NCBI RefSeq assembly: GCF_900106665.1
Contig: NZ_FNNA01000001.1
Coordinates: forward strand, 496,001 to 560,000
Reading direction: 5' to 3'
Length of the DNA: 64,000 nt
Origin: Paracoccus sanguinis
Lineage (GTDB): Bacteria > Pseudomonadota > Alphaproteobacteria > Rhodobacterales > Rhodobacteraceae
Positions 32,144-40,974 of this stretch are shown here, piece by piece; within the stretch, counting starts at the first letter, position 1, and the number at the start of each line of letters is the position of its first letter. The notes under the pieces were generated by a model that was given only the letters and a program-made list of their open reading frames with translations, was not told where the DNA came from and made no database searches. Position numbers and translations under genes: made by a program.

Positions 32144-32700
32144 CCCCTGCCCCGCCCGGCCCCGCCCGCCGGGCGATGCTCGCGGGCGATCCCTATGACG
32201 CCGCCGACCCCGAACTCGTCGCGCTGCGCCAGCGCGCCCAGCGCCTGACCGCCGCGCGAAAGGGGGTCGAGAGCGACCCCGACGATGCGGCAATCCTGTC
32301 CGAGCTGCTCGGGACGTGGAACGGGGCGGTGATCCGCGCGCCCTTCGCGGTCGATTATGGGCTGCACATCCACTTCGGCCCCGGCTGCTTCGTCAACTAC
32401 AACTGCGTGTTCCTCGACGTGGCCGAGATCCGGCTCGGCGCGCGGGTGCAGGTCGGGCCGGGGGTGCAGCTTCTGACCGCCGTCCACCCCCGCGACGCGG
32501 CGCGCCGCGCGACGGGGGAAGAGAGCGGCCGTCCGATCCGCATCGGCGATGACGTCTGGATCGGCGCCGGGGTGCTGGTCCTGCCGGGGGTAACGGTGGG
32601 GGACGGCGCGATCCTTGGCGCGGGCGCCGTCGTCACCCGCGACGTGGCGCCGGGCGCGACGGTCGCGGGGAACCCGGCCCGCCCGGTCGGGACGCCTTAA
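32140..32700 (+). CDS. sugar O-acetyltransferase, maltose/galactoside acetyltransferase family
   Basis: 186 residues from GTG; an ATG at 32176 (MLAGDPYDAADPEL) is the family-like alternative. The N-terminal maltose acetyltransferase domain is followed by a left-handed beta-helix of hexapeptide repeats (IRLGARVQVGPGVQLL, IGDDVWIGAGVLVLPGVTVGDGAILGAGAVVT). The catalytic histidine would be in TAVHPRD. It acetylates a sugar with acetyl-CoA; the substrate is not known. Its TAA overlaps the TAA of the convergent DUF1523 gene by 2 bases. Confidence 0.9.
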   Translation: MTPAPPGPARRAMLAGDPYDAADPELVALRQRAQRLTAARKGVESDPDDAAILSELLGTWNGAVIRAPFAVDYGLHIHFGPGCFVNYNCVFLDVAEIRLGARVQVGPGVQLLTAVHPRDAARRATGEESGRPIRIGDDVWIGAGVLVLPGVTVGDGAILGAGAVVTRDVAPGATVAGNPARPVGTP

Positions 32701-33386
32701 CGGCTGCGCGGCCCGCGCCAGCTGTCCACCCAGTTCCGCATCCGGCCAGCGGCCTTGCGGGTGTTCGCCACCACCTCGGCCTGCGCGGCATCGGCGCGGG
32801 CGTCGATATGCTCGATCACCCGGCCCGCGCGGCGGGTCCGCGGCTCGATGCTGCGCTCGTGGAACTGGTTCCACATCCGCCACAGCAGCAGCAGCAGCGC
32901 CCCCATCACCCCCAGGATCACCAGCGCCGGCCAGTTCAGCGGCCGGTCACCCGGCCCTGCCACCTGCCGCATCGAGATCGCGTTCGGATAGATCGTGGCC
33001 CACGACACCCGCCACCCGTACGAGGTGACGTTCATCCACCGCGGCGCGTCGGCGGTCGAGACGCTGTCGGCGGCGATCGCGTGCAGGTTCGAGCTGTCGT
33101 ATTTGAAATACGGCGGCCAGATCCAGCCGGTGTCCTCGTTGCGATAGACATAGGGCCGCCCGTTCGGCTGCACCGTGGCGATGTAGCGGATGTCGCGCCG
33201 CCCGTCGGCCGTCTGCACCGTCCCGGTATCGGGCGAGGCATAGAAGATCCCGTTCCAGCCCAGGTCGGTGATCTGGTTGTAGACGTTCGTCACCCGCACC
33301 GTGTGGCGCGAGGGCAGCGCGTAGTCGAGGAACAGGAACACCAGAACCCCGAAGATGACGCCGAGGGCGACCTGAAGATTGCGCAC
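32697..33386 (-). CDS. DUF1523-family membrane protein
   Basis: 229 residues. A membrane helix at ~6-24 is followed by an extracytoplasmic domain (~25-150), a second helix (~153-169) and a basic cytoplasmic tail with a helical stretch (ARADAAQAEVVANTRKAAGR). The N-terminal half with NVYNQITDLGWNGIFYASPDTG resembles DUF1523, an alphaproteobacterial family of unknown function. It is the last gene of a seven-gene unit, 12 bases after the 93-aa membrane protein. Confidence 0.8.
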   Translation of the reverse strand: MRNLQVALGVIFGVLVFLFLDYALPSRHTVRVTNVYNQITDLGWNGIFYASPDTGTVQTADGRRDIRYIATVQPNGRPYVYRNEDTGWIWPPYFKYDSSNLHAIAADSVSTADAPRWMNVTSYGWRVSWATIYPNAISMRQVAGPGDRPLNWPALVILGVMGALLLLLWRMWNQFHERSIEPRTRRAGRVIEHIDARADAAQAEVVANTRKAAGRMRNWVDSWRGPRSR

Positions 33387-33398
33387 CAGAGGGGCTCC

Positions 33399-33680
33399 TT
33401 ACCGATGGTAGTTCACGAAATAGATGATGACCATCAACGCCACGGTGGGCAACACGAACACCAGCGCAACGAGGCGGGCACGCAGCGTCCGCTCGAATCC
33501 CACCATCGAACGCCGCACGAAGACCCGGCGTTCCGGGCTGTCGCCGGCGCGGTCGGGGTGGCGGGCGTCCCACGTCTCCTCGAGCCGCTCGCGCTGCAGC
33601 GAGCGCAGGTAGAGCGAGATCAGCACGTAGAACAGCGCCTCGATGGCGATGAGGATGGCGGCAAGCCGGATGATGGCCAT
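33399..33680 (-). CDS. small two-helix membrane protein, operon gene 6
   Basis: 93 residues with hydrophobic helices at ~5-25 and ~68-88 separated by a charged segment (RSLQRERLEETWDARHPDRAGD). The ATG shares its A with the stop of the 468-aa gene (TGATG), so translation is coupled. No family recognised. Confidence 0.75.
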   Translation of the reverse strand: MAIIRLAAILIAIEALFYVLISLYLRSLQRERLEETWDARHPDRAGDSPERRVFVRRSMVGFERTLRARLVALVFVLPTVALMVIIYFVNYHR

Positions 33681-35086
33681 CAGCGTGCCGCCCCCCACGG
33701 CCCGGGCGCGGCGGCCCGCTCGGTCAGGTTCACGCGCGCGGGGCCTGCCGCACGGCCCCACGGGCCGGCTGGGGGCACCGCCGGGGCGCGGCGGTCGGGC
33801 GCGCCCGGCTCACCCATCCCCGGCTCGGGGCCGAACAGGGCCTCGCGCGTGCCCTCCTTGTCGATCTGGTATTCGCGGGCCAGCTGGTCGGCGACATAGC
33901 GCTGCTTGGCGGCGTCCCACGACTGGTAGCGGCGGTAGAACACCGGCTTGTTGAGGATGAAGAGCGCCCGCACGTCATGGGGCGCGAGTTCCGCGAGCAG
34001 CTGGTTCACCGCATCCCGCCACGGCCCGGCGGTGGCGCGCAGCGCGTAGAAATAGGCGGCGTTGCCCGAGTCGATCACCGGCCAGTCGCCCCCCGCCTCA
34101 ACATAGCGCAGGATCGCCGAGAGGCCGCGCAGCTCGGCCGGCATCTCGGCCGGGTCGAGCCGCGCCGCCGCGCGCCGCAGCGCCGCCCGGCTGCCGTCGC
34201 CGGGGTCGATCCCCGCCCGCGTCGCGGCATCGACGAGGATGAAGTCGATCTTCTGGCGCAGCACCGCCGCGGTGTCTGCCCCCGGCGCCGAGGCGATCGG
34301 CTCGGCGAGGCTCGCGCGGGCGAGCCAGGCCGCGATCTCGTTGCGGTCGTCGAGCGTCATGCTGCGCACGCCCGGCAGCGCGACCCGCTGCGCGGGATCG
34401 GTGAACACCACCCCCGGCTCGCGCCCCGAGCGGATCACGTAGACGCCGCCGAACGCCGGGGTCCAGAAATCCGGCACGTCGAAGCTGGTGTGCGCCAGCC
34501 GCACCGGGTTGCGGGTCACGTCGCCGGATTTCTTCGCCTGCTCGATCATCTCGGCGATCAGCACGTCGTCCCACCAGGCGTCGGGCTGGCTGCGGAACCG
34601 CTCGATCATCGCAGTCAGGCGGTCGGCCTCGGCGACGTGGTTGCCGGTCGTGTCGGCGCTGATCCGCACCTTGCGGATGTCGAGAAGATCGGCCGGCGCC
34701 GCAACCTGCCAGACCTCGTCGTCGATCTCGCCCACCACGGCGTCGCGGGCGGTGAGGCTGAAGAGCTGGCTTTCGTTGTCGGCGATGAAGCGGCGCAGGA
34801 TCGCGCGATAGACCGAGAGGTCCGCCGACAGCATCGGCGCGGTCTTCTGCTCGGTCGTGAGCAGGATGAACTGCCGGTTGCCGCCCTTGGGGTTGAGGTA
34901 GTCCAGATCGTCCAGCTCGTCCCCGATTTCGGGAGAGAGGCCGGTGAGGTCGATGTGGAATTCGGTCAGCTCGGTGGTCTTGCCGGTCAGCTTCTCCAGC
35001 GCGCGGTTGTAGAGCGCGACCCAGGCGGGGGAGTCTACCCGCAGGAGGTTTCCGAACATCAGGCCGCGTTCGATGAGGAGGTTCAT
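33680..35086 (-). CDS. 468-aa protein of unknown function, operon gene 5
   Basis: 468 residues, no membrane helix or signal peptide. It begins MNLLIERGLMFGNLLRVDSPAWVALYNRALEKLTG; the middle is mixed helix and strand (SFDVPDFWTPAFGGVYVIRSGREPGVVF), and the last ~50 residues are Pro/Gly-rich and probably unstructured. No family is recognised. The start overlaps the stop of the 100-aa gene by 4 bases (ATGA). Coupling suggests it works with the small membrane proteins on either side. Confidence 0.75.
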   Translation of the reverse strand: MNLLIERGLMFGNLLRVDSPAWVALYNRALEKLTGKTTELTEFHIDLTGLSPEIGDELDDLDYLNPKGGNRQFILLTTEQKTAPMLSADLSVYRAILRRFIADNESQLFSLTARDAVVGEIDDEVWQVAAPADLLDIRKVRISADTTGNHVAEADRLTAMIERFRSQPDAWWDDVLIAEMIEQAKKSGDVTRNPVRLAHTSFDVPDFWTPAFGGVYVIRSGREPGVVFTDPAQRVALPGVRSMTLDDRNEIAAWLARASLAEPIASAPGADTAAVLRQKIDFILVDAATRAGIDPGDGSRAALRRAAARLDPAEMPAELRGLSAILRYVEAGGDWPVIDSGNAAYFYALRATAGPWRDAVNQLLAELAPHDVRALFILNKPVFYRRYQSWDAAKQRYVADQLAREYQIDKEGTREALFGPEPGMGEPGAPDRRAPAVPPAGPWGRAAGPARVNLTERAAAPGPWGAAR

Positions 35087-35385
35087 GTCCGTGTCCTCGA
35101 CAGGATCACGGCATTCCCGAGCGCACACGCCATGAGGATGCCTACCATGACAAATCCGCCCGCGAAGCTGGCGGCAGCCACGTCGTTCCCAAGGCAATGG
35201 CCCGGAGTGAAGGGCTCCTGCCAATACGCGCCGTGGCGCTCAAGGCTCGTGGCATACATCGTGAGCAACCCGGCGAACGCGATCGAGCCGGAGATAACCA
35301 CGGACCAGCCGGCGCCGCGCGGCCGCACGAGGGTGGAGCCGGCGACGACCGCGAAGAGGATGGCAATCAAAATGGCGCGGCCCAT
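35083..35385 (-). CDS. 100-aa membrane protein, operon gene 4
   Basis: 100 residues with three probable membrane helices (~4-20, ~29-46, ~75-93). Loop TSLERHGAYWQEPFTPGHCLGND lies between the second and third. No family recognised. Its ATG shares a base with the stop of the AAA+ gene (TGATG). Confidence 0.75.
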   Translation of the reverse strand: MGRAILIAILFAVVAGSTLVRPRGAGWSVVISGSIAFAGLLTMYATSLERHGAYWQEPFTPGHCLGNDVAAASFAGGFVMVGILMACALGNAVILSRTRT

Positions 35386-37310
35386 CAGTGCCCCGCCCCC
35401 TCATACCGTCTCTTCGCCTCGGCCATCCGCTCCATCCCGCGCACCGTCTCGGCGATGGCGCTTTCGTCGGCCGTCTCGGCATAGCGCCATTCGCTGTCGG
35501 CGTAGCGGTTGATTTCCTGCACCACCATGGACGGGGTGATCGGCTGGCGCAGGGCGGCGATCATGTCGAGCTTCCGGTCATAGGGCTGGTGCAGAAACGG
35601 CTCGGGCGAGGTGAACCACTCGTCCGGCATCTCGAAATCCATCGCGCGGGTCTTGATCGCGTCGGTGATGTTCTTGACGGCGCGGCCGGTGAAGCGCGGC
35701 TCGGCCTCGGCGATGGCGTGCAGGTAGGTGCCGATCTCGGCCAGCGTGTCCACCGGGCCCAGCCGCGCCGACACCTTATCCCAGATCGCGGCCAGCGAGG
35801 CCTCGGCCGGGCGGACGTGGCCGGCATAGCCCTCGCGCACCGCGGTGCGGATTTCCTGCGCCTTCATCAGGTCGTGCTCGCCCACCGGGATGTTGTGGCG
35901 CTTGCCCAGCAGCAGGGCGAAAATGTCGATGTAGTCCTCGCGCGTCTTCGGGCCGTCGATCAGGAAGCGGGCGCCGGCGCGCTGGCGCAGGGCGTCGTCG
36001 ATCGACTCGGCGTGGTTCGAGAACATCCCGAAGGTCGCGTTGCCGCGCACCACCGTCCCCGCGCCGGCGAAGGCATCCATGAGCACGGCGGTGATCTCCT
36101 GCTGGCCCGAGGAGGACTGCCGGTCTCCCCGCCGCCCCGCCACCTGGTCGATGTCGTCGATGGTGCCGAAGCCGATCACCGCGGGGTCGATCACGCTGTC
36201 GATGAACGCCCGCGCGTTCTGCCCCGACTTGCCCTGATAGCTGTCCACGTTGTCGATGCCGAGATTGGCATAGCGGAACGGGTAGCCCGCGACGGTGCAG
36301 TAGTTGTTGATCAGACCCGCCATCATCTGGATCAGCGTGGTCTTGCCGGTCCCCGGCCGCCCGTCGCCGAGGAAGGTGAAGATGAAGCCGCCGAGTTCCA
36401 CGAACGGATTGAGCCGCCGCTCGAAATCGTAAGCGACCAGCATCCGGGACAGCCGCATCGCCTGATGCTTGGCGATGGCGTTGCCGACGACCTCTTCGGG
36501 ACGCTTGAAGGCCATCTGCACGGGCTTGCCGCGGGCGCGGGTGGCCGGCGCGAAGCCCGCGATGGGCAGGTCGTCGGCCGCCACCCGCCAGCGGGCACCG
36601 GTGAAGGCCTGGGTGCGCGGCGCGGTCTCGGCGCGGGCGCGGACGGCGGCGGCGAGCGCCTCGGCGAAGGCGAGCGTGATCGCGGCCACCGCCTTGTCGT
36701 CGGGGGCAGCGGCCAGCTTCTGGTCCAGCTCCCACAGCGCGCCCTGCAGGGCGAGGTGGGGGGCGTCGGTCAGGATTTCCGAAACGCCGCCGATGTCGGG
36801 GCTCTCGGCGCCCGCGTGCTCGGCCAGCAGGAAGCCGGTGGCGTTCGCCAGCACCGACAGCACCGCGAGCGACTCGGCGGCCAGCATCTCCTTGAAGGCG
36901 CCGGCCTGCTCGGGCGGCAGGCGGTTTTCGAGGTTGGCGCGTTTCAACTCGGCCGCGCCCGAGCGGGCCGACACCTCGTCCCCCACGGCAAGCGCGATGG
37001 CGAGCGCCCGGCGCAGGGCACGCAGCACCGTTGCCGACAGCGCCGAGGGCAGGTCGTCGCCCCCCGCCCGCTCGATCCGCTCGACCAGCCGCACCGCGCC
37101 CGGGCGCTGCGTGGACAGCCCCGCCAGCCCCGGCGTGGTGGACCGGAAGCGCGAGGTCCGCGGGATGCCGGGCGAGCGTTCCGCCTCGGCCACCGGCACG
37201 GCCGTGGCGAGCCGGGGGGCATGGTCAAAGCCGGTCAGCAGGGAAAGTGCCTGCGGGTAGTGGGCGCGGACCTTCGCCTCGGGCAGCTCCATCTCGTCGC
37301 GGGTTTCCAT
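35385..37310 (-). CDS. AAA+ family ATPase, operon gene 3
   Basis: 641 residues. The first ~300 residues are a helical region without a recognised domain. The AAA+ core follows: Walker A GDGRPGTGKTT (315-325), Walker B FGTIDDID (~381-388), a sensor-1-like asparagine in FGMFSNH (~431), and an arginine-finger region DDALRQRAGARFLIDGP (~439-453). It is a lone AAA+ domain, not a Clp, FtsH or MoxR type that I can name. A C-terminal helical part (~480-641) completes it. Both gene junctions are TGATG. Confidence 0.82.
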   Translation of the reverse strand: METRDEMELPEAKVRAHYPQALSLLTGFDHAPRLATAVPVAEAERSPGIPRTSRFRSTTPGLAGLSTQRPGAVRLVERIERAGGDDLPSALSATVLRALRRALAIALAVGDEVSARSGAAELKRANLENRLPPEQAGAFKEMLAAESLAVLSVLANATGFLLAEHAGAESPDIGGVSEILTDAPHLALQGALWELDQKLAAAPDDKAVAAITLAFAEALAAAVRARAETAPRTQAFTGARWRVAADDLPIAGFAPATRARGKPVQMAFKRPEEVVGNAIAKHQAMRLSRMLVAYDFERRLNPFVELGGFIFTFLGDGRPGTGKTTLIQMMAGLINNYCTVAGYPFRYANLGIDNVDSYQGKSGQNARAFIDSVIDPAVIGFGTIDDIDQVAGRRGDRQSSSGQQEITAVLMDAFAGAGTVVRGNATFGMFSNHAESIDDALRQRAGARFLIDGPKTREDYIDIFALLLGKRHNIPVGEHDLMKAQEIRTAVREGYAGHVRPAEASLAAIWDKVSARLGPVDTLAEIGTYLHAIAEAEPRFTGRAVKNITDAIKTRAMDFEMPDEWFTSPEPFLHQPYDRKLDMIAALRQPITPSMVVQEINRYADSEWRYAETADESAIAETVRGMERMAEAKRRYEGAGH

Positions 37311-38443
37311 CAGTTCACCCCCATCACCCGCCCGTCGGGCATCGGCACGTATTTGCGGATGCCCCGAAAGCCCGGCGGGTCGAGCCGCGCCAGCGCCTGA
37401 TAGGGCCGCTGCGGGATGACCAGCAGCCGCTGCGCCGCGGTCAGCCCCTGCCCCATGCCATGCGTCTCGGCCGTGTCGATCCTGTAGACCTGCTTTTCGA
37501 CGACGCTGAACAGCCCCGCGTTCTGCATTTCGACGCGGGCCGATTGCAGATCCTCGACCGCCATCGCCAGCGCCCAGTCCTCGCCGGCGCTCGCATGGGC
37601 ATCCTCGAGCACCGACTTGATCGGCCCTTCCTGCACGGTGAACTCGCGCGAGTGGATCGGCCCCAGCGTCACCCGGCGCAGCCGCCACGGGTGCAGCGTG
37701 TCGAAATCCGCGTCGAACCCCTGCGCGATGGTCAGAAGCTGCAATGCCCCGACCGACTGCGCCAGCAGATGCGCCTGCGCCTCGGGCCAGCGCTTGGCGT
37801 CGTCGGGCAGCGGCCGGCGGCCGGTGTCGTCGCAGTCCATCAGATAGACGACCGGCAAGTTCTGGCGGCTGTCATAGACGCCCCAGTGGATCAGCCAGCG
37901 CCGCCGGTGCCCCTCTTGCCCCAGCCCCAGCGCCATCGGGTGCATCTGCGGCCAGAAGAGGCCCCCCGCCGCCAGCGCCTCGTAATACATCCGCTGCGAG
38001 AGCGCATATTGCAGCTTGTTCGGGTGCCGCAGGTCCGAGACGATCTCGCGGATCATGTCGTCCTTGATCGCCTCGGCGGTGGGGGTGCGGGCCAGTTGCT
38101 CGCCCGCCTGCGCGGCATCGGCGGCGGTCTGGGCGACCTCCTGCCAAATGGGGAAGCCCGAGTCGTGGATGTCGATCACCAGCCGGCGCGACAGCGGCCC
38201 CTCGACGCGCGAGGCGACGAGATACTTCATCGACAGCGCATCGACGCTAGCGAGCAGCGCCCGCAGGTAGCCCTGGATCACCTGCGTGTCGGTCGGGCCG
38301 AACACCCGGTCGCGCACCATCTCGGCCAGCGCCGGGGGCAGCGCCGCCGCCACCCGCCGCAGCTGCAGGAAATAGCCGCGCGCGATCAGGTCGTCCGCGA
38401 TCTCGCGGTGGTCGGCAGAGAGGCCGGCGGCGGGATTGCTCAC
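37310..38443 (-). CDS. 377-aa protein of unknown function, operon gene 2
   Basis: 377 residues, soluble, starting at a GTG that directly follows the stop of the coiled-coil gene. Notable stretches are RMYYEALAAGGLFWPQMHPMALGLG and HRRRWLIHWGVYDSRQNLPVVYLMDCDDTGRRP. No family recognised. Its stop overlaps the AAA+ start by one base (TGATG), the tightest form of coupling. Confidence 0.75.
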   Translation of the reverse strand: MSNPAAGLSADHREIADDLIARGYFLQLRRVAAALPPALAEMVRDRVFGPTDTQVIQGYLRALLASVDALSMKYLVASRVEGPLSRRLVIDIHDSGFPIWQEVAQTAADAAQAGEQLARTPTAEAIKDDMIREIVSDLRHPNKLQYALSQRMYYEALAAGGLFWPQMHPMALGLGQEGHRRRWLIHWGVYDSRQNLPVVYLMDCDDTGRRPLPDDAKRWPEAQAHLLAQSVGALQLLTIAQGFDADFDTLHPWRLRRVTLGPIHSREFTVQEGPIKSVLEDAHASAGEDWALAMAVEDLQSARVEMQNAGLFSVVEKQVYRIDTAETHGMGQGLTAAQRLLVIPQRPYQALARLDPPGFRGIRKYVPMPDGRVMGVN

Positions 38444-39523
38444 TTACGAGCCCGAATACAGGTTCTTGTCGTGCTTCTCGACGATCTCGCTGAACCGGCG
38501 GGCGAAGCGCTCGTCGGCCTTGGCCTTTTCCTCGAGCACCTTGCGGGCGAACACCATGTGCTCGCCGTGGGCTTCCAGCATGTCGGCCATCTTCTCGTTC
38601 GTCGCCGCCCCGATGCCGGCCATCGCGGTGGCGGCCTCCTGATCCGTCCTGACGCCGATCTCGTTGATGCGGTGGGCGATGTCCTGCTGCTGGGCGGTCT
38701 TCAGCGACTTGGTGAGCGCGTCATAAAGGACCACCCGCTGCTTGGTGTCGGTCTGCAGCTTGTTGATCAGCACCATCTGGGTCGCGGCCTGGTTCTGGAG
38801 GCTGTCCACCCAGGTCTTGCCCGACTCGATGTAGCGTTCGAGCGTCTGGCTGCGGGCGAGCGCCACCTGCTCGGCCTGAACCAGCTCGTTGTGGTCCTTG
38901 TTGGCGTTCGCCAGCTCGGTTTCCAGCTTGGTGCGGTCGCTCGGATCGACCGTGCTCGCCACCTTGTTCTCCAACTCGATCAGGCGCGGGTCCATCGCCT
39001 TGATCCGCTCGCGCAGGCTTTCGAGTTCCGCCACCGCCGCCTCGCGGTCGGCGAGCGTCTGGGTCAGGTTGCCCTCGACCTTCACCTGCTGGTCCTTGAG
39101 CAGCGCCAGCTGGTCCTGCAGCAGCCGGGTGATGACGTCGGACTTGGAAATGAGGTCCTGCAGCTTGTCGTCGATCGAGGCGTGGCGCAGCCGCTCCTGC
39201 CGCATCGACTCGGACTTGCCGCGGGCGAAGATGCCGACGAAGCTCTCCCACCCGGTCTTCGAGCGCATCTGCTCGAAATCCTTGGAAAACCCCGCCGTCA
39301 CGTCGTCCAGACCCATGATCAGTTCGGCGATGTTGGCGTTCATCGCCTCGGTGTGCTTGTGCACGTCGGCCAGCGTCGCATTGGCGATGTCGAGCGAGGG
39401 GGCGTTCACCGCAGTATCCGTGCGCACCATCCGATCCAGCGTGGTGCCGATCTCGGTGATCTTCGATTGGGTGGCAGCCACCTCGCGCTGGCTGTCGATG
39501 ATCTGCTGGTCGAGGCTGGCCAT
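38444..39523 (-). CDS. coiled-coil protein, operon gene 1
   Basis: 359 residues, almost wholly helical and charged. Long heptad-like regions run ~20-70, ~125-190 (DLISKSDVITRLLQDQLALLKDQQVKVEGNL) and ~200-290. The layout is loosely like TelA-type coiled-coil proteins, but I see no convincing signature. It has no membrane helix. It is the first gene of the seven-gene unit, so it is probably an adaptor or scaffold for the AAA+ protein. Confidence 0.75.
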   Translation of the reverse strand: MASLDQQIIDSQREVAATQSKITEIGTTLDRMVRTDTAVNAPSLDIANATLADVHKHTEAMNANIAELIMGLDDVTAGFSKDFEQMRSKTGWESFVGIFARGKSESMRQERLRHASIDDKLQDLISKSDVITRLLQDQLALLKDQQVKVEGNLTQTLADREAAVAELESLRERIKAMDPRLIELENKVASTVDPSDRTKLETELANANKDHNELVQAEQVALARSQTLERYIESGKTWVDSLQNQAATQMVLINKLQTDTKQRVVLYDALTKSLKTAQQQDIAHRINEIGVRTDQEAATAMAGIGAATNEKMADMLEAHGEHMVFARKVLEEKAKADERFARRFSEIVEKHDKNLYSGS

Positions 39524-39646
39524 GCGGGAAGACTCCGTTCACTGGGGCGGCGCAAGTAACGCGCGGAAAACACGCGCATGGCAAGGGTGGTTCCGGGGAC
39601 GGGCGCGGTCATTGCGCGCGCCCCGCCCCGCGCCTAGGGTCGGCGC

Positions 39647-40945
39647 ATGGACCCGCTGCACCACGCCATCGCCGCCCGCCGCGACGCGCTGATCGCGCTG
39701 ACGCAACAGCTCATCCGCATCCCCACGCTGAACCCGCCGGGGCGCCACTACCGCGACATCTGCGAGGCGATCGCCGCGCGGATGGAACCGCAGGGCTGGC
39801 GGTGCGAGATGATCCGCGCCCACGGCTCGCCCGGCGACAGCGAGGCCTATCCGCGCTGGAACGTGGTCTGCACCCATGACGCCGGGCGGCCCGGCGACAC
39901 GGTGCATTTCAACAGCCATCACGACGTGGTCGAGGTCGGCCACGGCTGGACCCGGGACCCGTTCGGCGCCGAGTTCGTCGAAGACGAGGACCGCATCTAC
40001 GGCCGCGGCGCCTGCGACATGAAGGGCGGCCTCGCCGCCAGCATCATCGCCGCCGAGGCCTACGTGGCGCTCAATCCCGACCACGCCGGGCGCATCCAGA
40101 TCAGCGCCACCGCGGACGAGGAATCGGGCGGCTACGGGGGCGTCGCCTATCTGGCCGAGCACGGGCATTTCGCCGACGTCCAGCACGTCATCATCCCCGA
40201 GCCGCTGCACAAGGACCGCATCTGCCTCGGCCACCGCGGCGTCTGGTGGGCCGAGATCGAGACCCGCGGCCGCATCGCCCACGGCTCGATGCCGTTCCTC
40301 GGCGACTGCGCGGTGCGCCACATGGGCGCGGTGATCGACGAGATGGAGCGCACACTCTACCCCCTCCTCGCCGGCAAGCACACGGCGATGCCGGTGATCC
40401 CCGAGGGGGCGCGGTCCTCGACGCTGAACATCAACTCGATCCACGGCGGCGCGCGCGAGCCCGAGGACGGCTACACCGGCCTGCCGGCGCCTTGCGTCCC
40501 CGACCGGTGCCGGATCGTCATCGACCGCCGCTTCCTGATCGAGGAACAGCTGACCGAGGTGAAGGCCGAGGTCCGCCGCCTGCTGGAAAAGGTCAGGGCC
40601 GAGCGACCGAGCTTCTCCTACGAGATCCGCGACCTCTTCGAGGTGATCCCGTCGATGACCGACAAGGATGCGCCCGTGGTCCGCACCACCGCCGCGGCGA
40701 TCGAGCGGGTGCTGGGCATCGAGGCGGGCTATGTCGTCAGCCCCGGCACCTACGACCAGAAGCACATCGACCGGATCGGCAAGCTGAAGAACTGCATCGC
40801 CTATGGACCGGGCGTGCTCGACCTCGCCCACCAGCCCGACGAGTGGATCGGGGTCGGCGACATGATGGACAGCGCCCGGGTGATGGCGCTGGTGCTGTCG
40901 GACCTGCTGGGGACGGATTCCCATTCCCCCGCGCCCGTGGCATGA
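39647..40945 (+). CDS. M20 family metallo-deacylase (ArgE/DapE/ACY1 type)
   Basis: 432 residues. Metal ligands are in FNSHHDVVEVG, YGRGACDMKGG (bridging Asp) and TADEESGGYGG (catalytic Glu), with a late histidine in DLAHQPDEWI. This matches the zinc-dependent N-acyl amino acid deacylases and desuccinylases. Which acyl substrate it uses cannot be read. It starts divergently from the seven-gene unit, with 123 bases between. Confidence 0.9.
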   Translation: MDPLHHAIAARRDALIALTQQLIRIPTLNPPGRHYRDICEAIAARMEPQGWRCEMIRAHGSPGDSEAYPRWNVVCTHDAGRPGDTVHFNSHHDVVEVGHGWTRDPFGAEFVEDEDRIYGRGACDMKGGLAASIIAAEAYVALNPDHAGRIQISATADEESGGYGGVAYLAEHGHFADVQHVIIPEPLHKDRICLGHRGVWWAEIETRGRIAHGSMPFLGDCAVRHMGAVIDEMERTLYPLLAGKHTAMPVIPEGARSSTLNINSIHGGAREPEDGYTGLPAPCVPDRCRIVIDRRFLIEEQLTEVKAEVRRLLEKVRAERPSFSYEIRDLFEVIPSMTDKDAPVVRTTAAAIERVLGIEAGYVVSPGTYDQKHIDRIGKLKNCIAYGPGVLDLAHQPDEWIGVGDMMDSARVMALVLSDLLGTDSHSPAPVA

Positions 40946-40974
40946 TCGCGGCGCAACCACCCCGAGGCGCCCCG

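Noticed and set aside
32697..39523. Reading the seven-gene operon as a known phage-defence or type VI secretion locus
   Set aside because: There are no nuclease, methylase, reverse-transcriptase, TIR, sheath or VgrG-like parts. The AAA+ protein lacks the ClpV layout.
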